DNA of 6,325 nucleotides, taken from assembly GCA_934645125.1 (NCBI GenBank), contig CAKUDT010000091.1, positions 1-6,325 of the forward strand, read 5' to 3'. Shown piece after piece: positions 1-4,566 of this stretch. This DNA comes from an uncultured Eggerthellaceae bacterium. GTDB lineage: Bacteria; Actinomycetota; Coriobacteriia; Coriobacteriales; Eggerthellaceae. Under the pieces are notes generated by a model, which worked only from the letters and a program-made list of their open reading frames with translations, was not told the origin of the DNA and made no database searches. Made by a program: the position numbers and the translations under genes. Position 1 is the stretch's first letter; each line of letters begins with the position of its first letter.

Positions 1-567
1 CTCGGCTCGCAACGCTTGCTCCACGGTTTGTGCGGAAACGCCCAGGATCTTGTTGGGGCCAATGAGCGCGCGTGCTTCTTGCGCGGACATGTCATCTTGG
101 CCAATGTGGATGCCGTCGGCGTTCATGGCAAGCGCAACGTCCACGGCATCGTTTACCACGAACGGCACACCTGCCGTATGGCAGATTTCCTGCAGCGCGG
201 TTGCTTCGGCAATCATGTCAGCGTGGTCCAAGTGCTTTTCGCGCATCTGGACAAACGTGGTACCGCCATCAAGGGCGGCGCGTACCTGATGGCACAGCGC
301 CGCTTGCTTTTCGGCTTCGGTGGCGTTTTCGACAAGACCCAGCCAGCTGCGGTCGGTTACCGCGTAAACACGCAGGTCGTGAGCAAGTTTCTGTAGATCA
401 ACGGTACTTGCCGCGCTGGACGCGCTGTTCGAGCAGCAACCTGCGCCCGTTTCTCGTCCGTCCGCAACGTTTGTGCTGCCATCCGAGCAGCAGTGCGGGT
501 CCCTGGCGCTTGCTTCGCCTGCAACGCTTGCCGCGCCCAAGCTGCTCGCTTCGCTAGAACACTTCAT
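1..567 (-). CDS. thiE: Thiamine-phosphate synthase ThiE, 3'-truncated by window edge
   Basis: ThiE joins hydroxyethylthiazole phosphate to HMP pyrophosphate, giving thiamine phosphate in the cytoplasm. The visible 189 residues show the family's landmarks: strand 1 LRVYAVTD (65-72), the pyrophosphate-binding QMREK (107-111), VND (138-140), DVAL (143-146), ADGIHIGQDD (150-159) and ILGVSAQT (174-181). The last part of the TIM barrel, with the C-terminal phosphate loop, lies beyond the window. The start is the ATG at 567, which overlaps the thiM stop by 14 bases, with GAGG at 583-580 inside thiM as a slightly distant ribosome site. No ATG, GTG or TTG occurs in frame near the usual N-terminus; the only other candidate is a TTG at codon 10. 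About 60 residues rich in Ala, Ser and Gly therefore precede the catalytic domain, with Cys at 3, 26, 27, 44 and 45, which is not normal for ThiE. Expression should follow the TPP riboswitch ahead of thiM. Identity is secure; the exact start is less so. Confidence 0.93.
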   Translation of the reverse strand, partial: MKCSSEASSLGAASVAGEASARDPHCCSDGSTNVADGRETGAGCCSNSASSAASTVDLQKLAHDLRVYAVTDRSWLGLVENATEAEKQAALCHQVRAALDGGTTFVQMREKHLDHADMIAEATALQEICHTAGVPFVVNDAVDVALAMNADGIHIGQDDMSAQEARALIGPNKILGVSAQTVEQALRAE

Positions 568-1375
568 AATTCGCTTTCGCCTCAAGCGTTTCAGCGTCCA
601 TGGTGCAAATGGCATCGATGATGCGGTTGCGATACGTCGCATTTCCTTCGCCCGGCTGCAGCGCATCCCAAGCAATCTCGCCGGCAACGCCCATGAGCGC
701 AACGGCTGCGGCGGCTGCCTCGAGCTGTGCGTCGGGGTTGGCTACCAGGTATGCGGTCAAAATGCCAGCAATCTGACAACCCGTTCCTGTAATCTTTTCC
801 ATTTCAGGGCGGCCGTTGCGAATGGCAAAGCAGCGCGTGCCGTCGGTTACCAGATCAATGGGGCCAGTGATGGCAAGGATGCAGCCCAGCTGGGCGGCAT
901 AGCTTTTTACGAAAGCTACCTGAGTGGCCAAGTTTTCCTCGGTCACAACGTCGGCTGCGTTAGCGTCAACGCCTTGCGTAGTGGAGCTTCCCAGGGCAAG
1001 TGCCTTGATTTCGCTTGCGTTTCCTTTGATGGCGGTCAGCGGCAGCTCTTCCATGAGCGCTGTTGCGGTAGAAGTGCGTAGCGCGCTAGCACCCGCTCCC
1101 ACGGGGTCCAGAAGAATGACGTGCCCCAGTTCAGCGGCGCGTTTGCCCGCTACATGCATGGACTCAATGCTGCAGCTGTTCAGCGTGCCGATGTTGATGT
1201 TCAGACCGCCGCAAATACTGGTGATGTCCGCCACATCTTCTGGCTCGTCGGACATGATAGGGCTTCCGCCGCAGGCCAAAAGGACGTTGGCAACGTCGTT
1301 GACAGTTACGTAGTTGGTGATGTTGTGCACAAGTGGCACCGATGCGCGAACGCGCTGGAGACAAACTCCAAGCAT
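554..1375 (-). CDS. thiM: Hydroxyethylthiazole kinase ThiM
   Basis: ThiM phosphorylates 4-methyl-5-(2-hydroxyethyl)thiazole with ATP, a salvage step whose product is used by ThiE, the next gene in the operon. The 273-residue length matches the family (about 260-275). Visible family motifs are HNITNYVTVNDVAN (17-30) with LLACGGSPIM (32-41), NIGTL (61-65), LLDPVGAGASALR (88-100), IKGNASEI (117-123), the TG..D...DG segment (170-179), and ITGTGC (195-200), whose Cys200 corresponds to the conserved cysteine of the ribokinase-like anion hole. The ATG at 1375 is chosen because GGAGG lies at 1388-1384 with an 8-nt spacer and homology begins just after it. The reading frame stays open for 50 more codons upstream, but those codons are the riboswitch aptamer, so longer starts are not credible. 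The gene is controlled by TPP through that riboswitch. Confidence 0.96.
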   Translation of the reverse strand: MLGVCLQRVRASVPLVHNITNYVTVNDVANVLLACGGSPIMSDEPEDVADITSICGGLNINIGTLNSCSIESMHVAGKRAAELGHVILLDPVGAGASALRTSTATALMEELPLTAIKGNASEIKALALGSSTTQGVDANAADVVTEENLATQVAFVKSYAAQLGCILAITGPIDLVTDGTRCFAIRNGRPEMEKITGTGCQIAGILTAYLVANPDAQLEAAAAAVALMGVAGEIAWDALQPGEGNATYRNRIIDAICTMDAETLEAKANYEVF

Positions 1376-1380
1376 GATTT

Positions 1381-1560
1381 CTCCCTCCGTTGGCATTATC
1401 CAAATCAGGTTTTCGCGGTCGAAGGTCAGCGCGGCTGTAGCGCACAGGCGGCGTCGGCGCGGCGTTGCATCGGTGGCGACACAAGCGCGGCGGCGTTCCT
1501 CCGCATGGTGCAGAAGGCAGCGCATCCTTCCTCTCAGCCCGTTTTACGAGCTCCCATTTC
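1381..1560 (-). promoter_or_regulatory. TPP (THI-box) riboswitch controlling thiM-thiE
   Basis: Read on the minus strand, the conserved THI-box 3' half is present as ACCTGATTTGG (1410-1400), ATAATG, then CCAACGGAGGGAG (ending at 1381). It gives the P5 stem TTGG/CCAA around ATAATG and a P4 CCT/AGG pairing. The 5' half is GGGAGCTCG (1555-1547), loop TAAAA, CGGGC (1541-1537), TGAGA (1536-1532). GCTCG/CGGGC forms P3 immediately before the invariant CUGAGA. GACC at 1420-1417 takes the place of the usual P2 closing strand, although P2 and P1 look weak. About 110 nt (1531-1421) are inserted between CUGAGA and GACC, with a possible closing stem GAAGG (1530-1526)/CCTTC (1425-1421) and an inner GCGC/GCGC. 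The Shine-Dalgarno GGAGG of thiM is part of the aptamer's conserved 3' strand, so ligand binding would hide it directly. This points to translational repression by TPP. Confidence 0.93.
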
Positions 1561-1567
1561 GGCGCTT

Positions 1568-1596
1568 ATTGTTGCGCTTTGGCTTGAGTTTCGCAA
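1568..1596 (-). promoter_or_regulatory. Candidate promoter for thiM-thiE
   Basis: On the minus strand TTGCGA (1596-1591) and AACAAT (1573-1568) stand 17 nt apart. Each matches four of six positions of the sigma-70 -35 and -10 consensus. Transcription would begin near 1560, exactly where the riboswitch aptamer starts, which is the main reason to prefer this pair. The boxes themselves are weak. Confidence 0.35.
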
Positions 1597-1649
1597 GGGT
1601 GAGCGCAAAGAAAACTATTAACGGTGCAGAAAGATTGTGCGAAGAAGTA

Positions 1650-1680
1650 GGGGAGAGGACGGGAAGAAGGGAAGGATGGG
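1650..1680 (+). other. Putative G-quadruplex motif in a purine tract
   Basis: Four G-runs (GGGG at 1650-1653, GGG at 1661-1663, 1669-1671 and 1678-1680) are separated by purine-rich loops of 7, 5 and 6 nt. This satisfies the usual G3+N1-7 rule. The tract lies within an almost pure A/G stretch (about 1641-1687). It is upstream of the presumed thiM start site and in its non-transcribed flank. Folding is inferred from pattern only. Confidence 0.5.
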
Positions 1681-1917
1681 AAGGAGTCGGCGGCGGTGGC
1701 AATGTTGCCGGCGGCGCTAAAGGCGCGACGTGGTGCGGTGTGGCAGCGCCTAAGGAAATTCCGTTTGAGGGCATAATGCTCCCAGAGAGCGACCCAACTG
1801 CACCCGTTGGTTCTTTCCGTTCGCTCGAGAATGCGCTGTTTCGCGATATTTGCGGTACTGATTCGTTGTTGCAACGTTCGAAAGGAGTATCTCGCTACTT
1901 TCTCCTTGTTGATTTCG

Positions 1918-2155
1918 CATGTTGTTAGATTTTGGTGTCTAAATTCGAAGTTGATGCAGGTTGGAAGTAGGTGGGAAGTGGAAAATGGGGTGTTTTCTGA
2001 TGCGAAAACATATTTCGGAAAATAGGTATTATTAAAACGCCAGTTCAGAATTATTCTCAATTAATATCTATTGTAATATAGAAGTGGATCTAGAGCCACG
2101 ACCTACTTCCAACCTACCATAACTTCGAATTTGAAGCTCGATTTTCAACAACATG
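1918..2155. repeat. Interrupted inverted repeat with conserved blocks around an AT-rich core
   Basis: The left arm (1918-1972) and right arm (2101-2155) are inverted copies in which blocks match at identical offsets. CATGTTGTT (1918-1926) matches 2155-2147, AAATTCGAAGTT (1941-1952) matches 2132-2121, and AGGTTGGAAGTAGGT (1958-1972) matches 2115-2101. Between them lie equal-length diverged stretches of 14 and 5 bp. The inner 32 bp match at 28 of 32 positions. The 128-bp spacer (1973-2100) is AT-rich in its middle and holds TATTAT- and TAATAT-like hexamers. The layout could be the ends of a small decayed transposable element (MITE-like), inverted sites flanking an invertible promoter segment, or paired binding sites. 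No transposase or recombinase is encoded nearby, and no clear target duplication is visible. Confidence 0.75.
1958..1979 (+). repeat. Tandem 11-bp direct repeat (AGGTKGGAAGT x2)
   Basis: AGGTTGGAAGT (1958-1968) is followed directly by AGGTGGGAAGT (1969-1979), identical at 10 of 11 positions. Read as heptamers, this is TTGGAAG-N4-TGGGAAG. The geometry is the same (7 bp plus 4 bp) as that of the TGGGCAA pairs at 3244-3439, with a related core. It overlaps the inner block of the inverted repeat's left arm; the second copy is poorly kept in the right arm. Confidence 0.6.
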
Positions 2156-2354
2156 ATGCAGAGCTGTTCCAGTTTTGTGAAAACTTTCCAAGAGCATGCC
2201 AAGAAGAAGGGTAAAGAAGCAATCGAGCACTGCTAAGAGCGTAGTGCGAATATGGCATTAGTCGGTCCCTTGGAAAAGATATCGTAGCAAGTGCATCGAA
2301 GGGAAGCCGTCCCTTTCCTCCCAATAAATGGAGTTGTTGTTGTTTTGCCGCGCA

Positions 2355-2395
2355 GGCTTCGTGGTGTTTTCGCCGAACGCCCCCGCTTCTTTTTT
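2355..2395 (+). terminator. Weak Rho-independent terminator-like element
   Basis: GGCTTCG (2355-2361) can pair with CGAA and GCC (2374-2377, 2379-2381) with one bulged C. A T-rich run TTCTTTTTT (2387-2395) follows five bases later. The stem is short and the loop is 12 nt, so this is marginal. No gene lies just upstream on this strand, so if it is real it would end an unannotated transcript or insulate the HAD gene. Confidence 0.25.
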
Positions 2396-2436
2396 CTATG
2401 CGATAGACTTAGCGCGAAAAGTTGACCCCGGTTGGT

Positions 2437-2490
2437 GCAAGGCCTTGTTCCACAAGGTTTTGCAGCGTTGATTTTGCGTTAGGAGCGCAA
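2437..2490 (+). promoter_or_regulatory. Two consecutive hairpins in the HAD gene leader
   Basis: GCAAGGCCTTG (2437-2447) pairs with CAAGGTTTTGC (2453-2463) across a 5-nt loop: 11 pairs, two of them G-T wobbles. TTGCG (2474-2478) pairs with CGCAA (2486-2490) around a 7-nt loop that contains AGGAG. Both lie 46-99 nt ahead of the start codon, so they would sit in the 5' leader if transcription starts further upstream. I recognise no known riboswitch class in them. Confidence 0.4.
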
Positions 2491-2535
2491 CCGTGTAACG
2501 GGGGGAGCGAAGGAAGCGAAAGAAGAAAGGCGCAC

Positions 2536-3189
2536 ATGGACAACACGTGCAAAGCGGTTTTGTTCGATTTGGACGGAACGCTTATCGACACCTACCAGCT
2601 GATATTGGAATCGTTTCGCCATGCAACGCGTAAGGTGCTTGGTCGTGTTATCCCTGATGAGCAGCTTATGGTGAAAGTGGGGCAGCCGCTATCCACGCAA
2701 ATATGGGATTGGACGGACGATCAGGAAGTCCACGACGAAATTCTGACGGTCTATCGCGAATTCAACCATGCCGTTCACGATGACATGGTGTCCACGTTTT
2801 CGGGCGTCCCGCAGGTTCTGAGCAATTTGCGTGAGCGGGGGGTTCGTATGGGCGTTGTTACCTCTAAGCTTCACTGGCTGGCTCAGCGCGGGCTGGATCG
2901 CACGGGGCTTGCGGACTACATGGAAACGCTTGTTTCTCCGGACGATTACCCGCAGGCGCACAAGCCCGCGCCCGGTCCGGTTTTGTACGGTTGCGAGCTT
3001 TTGGGCGTCAACCCGCAGGAATGCTGGTACGTGGGCGATAGTCCCTTCGACATTGCGGCGGGTAATGCGGCTGGCTGTAAAACGGCGGCGGTGCTGTGGG
3101 GCATGTTCCCGGAAGAGGCGTTGCGCGAGCAAAACCCTACGGTCTGCTGTGCAACGCCGAACGACCTTATTCGGGAGCTTTTCGTGTAA
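2536..3189 (+). CDS. HAD-superfamily phosphatase, PpaX (pyrophosphatase)-like
   Basis: This is a 217-residue haloacid-dehalogenase hydrolase of subfamily IA, a Mg-dependent cytoplasmic phosphatase. Motif I is FDLDGTLID (10-18) with nucleophile Asp11 and general acid Asp13. Motif II is VVTSK (107-111). Motif III is Lys143 in AHKPAPGPVL. Motif IV is YVGDSPFDI (165-173) with Asp168 and Asp172. The helical cap region contains YREFNHAVHDDMV (73-85), close to the FNH..HD pattern I recall from Bacillus PpaX, which hydrolyses pyrophosphate; length also matches PpaX (about 216). A phosphoglycolate-phosphatase-like role cannot be excluded. The ATG at 2536 is preceded by GAAAGG with a short spacer, and homology starts within a few residues. 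The frame is open back to a TTG at 2422, but that part looks non-coding and holds two hairpins. It appears to be a single-gene transcript, since 311 bp of repeats separate it from the next gene. Confidence 0.9.
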   Translation: MDNTCKAVLFDLDGTLIDTYQLILESFRHATRKVLGRVIPDEQLMVKVGQPLSTQIWDWTDDQEVHDEILTVYREFNHAVHDDMVSTFSGVPQVLSNLRERGVRMGVVTSKLHWLAQRGLDRTGLADYMETLVSPDDYPQAHKPAPGPVLYGCELLGVNPQECWYVGDSPFDIAAGNAAGCKTAAVLWGMFPEEALREQNPTVCCATPNDLIRELFV

Positions 3190-3243
3190 AGTTTTAGTGT
3201 AAGTGCTGTTCAGGATGTTGTTGTGTTCATGCGCTGTTGAAAC

Positions 3244-3439
3244 TGGGCAACTAGTGGGCAACGTTGGAATGTGAAATATGTTGCAAACTGGGCAACTAGT
3301 GGGCAATGAAGAAATGGTAAAAGACAGCGAATTGGGCAATAACTGGGCAGCGGCAAAATAGAGTGTAAGCCATGGGTGGGCAACCGTTGGGCAATGGCGT
3401 CGCAAGGGGGCAGTTCACAAGTGGGCAATACGTGGGCAA
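3244..3439 (+). repeat. Phased array of paired TGGGCAA heptamers
   Basis: Ten heptamers begin at 3244/3255, 3289/3300, 3333/3344, 3377/3388 and 3422/3433. Nine are exactly TGGGCAA; the one at 3344 is TGGGCAG. Every pair has the form box-N4-box (11-bp period), and pairs recur every 45, 44, 44 and 45 bp. The intervening sequence is otherwise mostly unrelated, apart from pairs 1 and 2, which share 22 identical bases including the CTAG spacer. Degenerate extra boxes lie at 3407 (GGGGCAG) and 3447 (CGGGCAA). The array fills nearly all the space between the HAD stop and the SanA-like start. Heptamer direct repeats at 11-bp pitch are typical of winged-helix OmpR/PhoB-type operators (for example Pho boxes) and of some SARP regulators. 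An operator array is therefore the leading reading. A genome-dispersed intergenic repeat is the alternative. Confidence 0.9.
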
Positions 3440-3500
3440 CGATGCGCGGGCAAAGAGTGCGCGCCAAGCGAAAAATCGGAAAAGGAGAGCACGAAAAACT

Positions 3501-4184
3501 ATGGCGAAGAAACCGAAAATCAGAGGATGCCTTGGGCGCGCAGGGCGTATTCTGGGCGGGTGCCTTTTTGCCGTGGTTCTGGTGGTTGCCGGCACGAACG
3601 TGTGGGTTCTGCAAACGACGAAAAACAATATTCACACTACACAGGAAGTAGCGGATTTTCAGGCCGATGCTATTGTTGTTCTGGGTGCGTCCGTGCGACC
3701 CGATGGTTCGTTGTCCCAAATTCTTGCCGATCGCGTGGATGGCGCCATTGTTCTGTACCAGGAAGGCGTTGCCCCGAAAATCATCATGAGCGGCGATAAC
3801 GGCCAGGACTCCTACAATGAATGCGCGGCTATGAAGCGCTACGCCGTGGCGCATGGCGTTCCGAGCGAAGACATCTTCTGCGATCACGCGGGCTTCTCTA
3901 CCTATGACACCATGTATCGAGCTCAGAACATTTTCGGGTGCAATCGTGTGGTTGTTTCCACGCAGACCTATCACTTGTATCGTGCTATTTACGCAGGTGA
4001 AGGCCTTGGAATGACTGTCGCGGGCGTGCCAACCGATATGCGCGATTACCAAAACCAGTTCTATTATGACTTGCGCGAAATCCCTGCGCGCACGAAAGAT
4101 TTCTTCAAAACGCTCACAAAGGCTTCCTCGTCGTTGGGCGGCGAGTACATCAGCCTGAATCAATCGGGCGACGTGACCGATTAG
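3501..4184 (+). CDS. SanA/YdcF-like (DUF218) membrane-anchored protein
   Basis: This 227-residue protein has a basic N-terminus (KKPKIRGCLGRAGR), one hydrophobic segment at about 18-36 acting as an uncleaved anchor or signal, and a DUF218 domain from about 55. Matches to the SanA branch are DAIVVLGASV (56-65), L..RVDGAIVLYQEG (75-89), IIMSGDN (94-100), YNECAAM (105-111), GVPSEDI (119-125), D.AGF.TYDT..RA (128-141) and VVSTQTYHLYRA (151-162). SanA of enteric bacteria is an inner-membrane protein whose loss raises sensitivity to vancomycin at high temperature; its biochemical activity is unsettled. The domain should lie outside the membrane. The start is the ATG at 3501 with AGGAG at 3483-3487, a rather long 13-nt spacer. 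An earlier in-frame ATG at 3372 lies inside the repeat array without a ribosome site. The array directly upstream is its most likely control region. The C-terminal 40 residues are less conserved. Confidence 0.88.
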   Translation: MAKKPKIRGCLGRAGRILGGCLFAVVLVVAGTNVWVLQTTKNNIHTTQEVADFQADAIVVLGASVRPDGSLSQILADRVDGAIVLYQEGVAPKIIMSGDNGQDSYNECAAMKRYAVAHGVPSEDIFCDHAGFSTYDTMYRAQNIFGCNRVVVSTQTYHLYRAIYAGEGLGMTVAGVPTDMRDYQNQFYYDLREIPARTKDFFKTLTKASSSLGGEYISLNQSGDVTD

Positions 4185-4566
4185 CCTTTCCAGCAATTGG
4201 CGGCGCTATCAACACCAGCGCATCCGGGCGGCAAAACGATTGATGGGCGGTAGGCGGCGTGCCTTTCCGCAATATGGCCGATTAAATAGGCGCGGCATCT
4301 AAAAAATGGCGCGCGTAACAGCATCGACACACTATTTGCGCCAAAATCAACACGAAACAACAAACGTCAAGCGGGTAAAATACCAAGCAGGCCAAAAGGC
4401 TCTGTCCTTGTGGCGGAAGTCCGATGGCATTACGTGGCAAGCAGCCAAGCGCCAACAAAAAAGCGGAAGAAGCGCGCGTGGCCGGGTGGCGCCACGCAGT
4501 GCGCGTGACAGGAACCCGCGAAATGCGAACCGGCGAAAAGACCAAGGGAAGAAGGATTCGATCGAT
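4185..4566 (+). other. Intergenic leader of the aminotransferase operon
   Basis: No gene is supported. The frame of the downstream gene is open from 4306, but the translation is very basic and low in information and has no ribosome site. A GC-rich hairpin can form 62-95 nt before the start codon: GCGTGG (4476-4481) with CCACGC (4492-4497), extended by GCGC/GCGC (4472-4475 with 4501-4504) across an AGT bulge. Inside it is the perfect 10-bp palindrome GTGGCGCCAC (4486-4495). TAAAAT at 4376-4381 is a possible -10 box without a good -35. No terminator for the preceding gene is obvious. Confidence 0.5.

Larger units (their letters stand above)
1597..2436. other. Long intergenic region between divergent thiM and HAD gene
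   Basis: No credible gene is seen. Open frames on both strands (for example 1566-2060 minus, 1314-1928 plus) lack ribosome sites, recognisable domains and sensible composition. Contents from left to right are: a purine-rich G tract (1641-1690); GC-rich hairpin potential (GGCA/TGCC at 1698-1709; GGCGCT 1713-1718 with AGCGCC 1745-1750); an interrupted inverted repeat with an AT-rich centre (1918-2155); a short imperfect hairpin AAGGGA/TCCCTT near 2299-2317 with no T-run; and a terminator-like element at 2355-2395. The core at about 1995-2085 is much more AT-rich than the flanking genes. A 27-codon frame at 2153-2236 has no ribosome site and resembles nothing I know. The region may be the scar of a lost mobile element, a regulatory platform, or the site of an undetected small RNA. 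Confidence 0.6.

Noticed and set aside
554..1525. Longer thiM reading frame with 50 extra N-terminal residues
   Set aside because: The extra codons coincide with the TPP riboswitch, including the conserved AUAAUG loop; a strong ribosome site precedes the ATG at 1375.
1871..1890. tRNA T-arm-like TTCGAA motifs (also at 1943-1950 and 2122-2130)
   Set aside because: Flanking stems, acceptor arm and anticodon arm are absent.
1566..2060. 164-codon minus-strand open frame
   Set aside because: No ribosome site, no recognisable domain, and it runs through the riboswitch promoter region, the purine tract and the inverted repeat.
2153..2236. Short open frame of 27 codons (Lys-rich peptide) next to the right arm of the inverted repeat
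   Set aside because: There is no Shine-Dalgarno and no similarity that I can recognise; it could be a transposase remnant, but nothing in the sequence supports that.
3240..3453. CRISPR array
   Set aside because: Repeats are only 18 bp composite units with two heptamers each, the spacer-like parts are 26-27 bp, the flanks are not conserved, and no cas genes are present.
3372..3500. Upstream ATG giving the SanA-like protein 43 more residues
   Set aside because: It lies inside the heptamer array, has no ribosome site, and the translation is low-complexity; the hydrophobic anchor follows properly from the ATG at 3501.
3210..4196. 328-codon minus-strand open frame with repeated CPLVAQF-like peptides
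   Set aside because: It is antisense to the SanA-like gene, and the peptide repeat is only the TGGGCAA array read backwards.
4481..4500. T-box antiterminator motif (GGGTGGCGCCACGC resembles GGGTGGNACCGCG)
   Set aside because: The ACC of the consensus is not preserved, the match is explained by a perfect palindrome, and no stem I features or terminator are seen.
4306..4566. In-frame 87-residue N-terminal extension of the aminotransferase
   Set aside because: Very basic low-information translation without a ribosome site; fold type I aminotransferases of this group begin close to the ATG at 4567.
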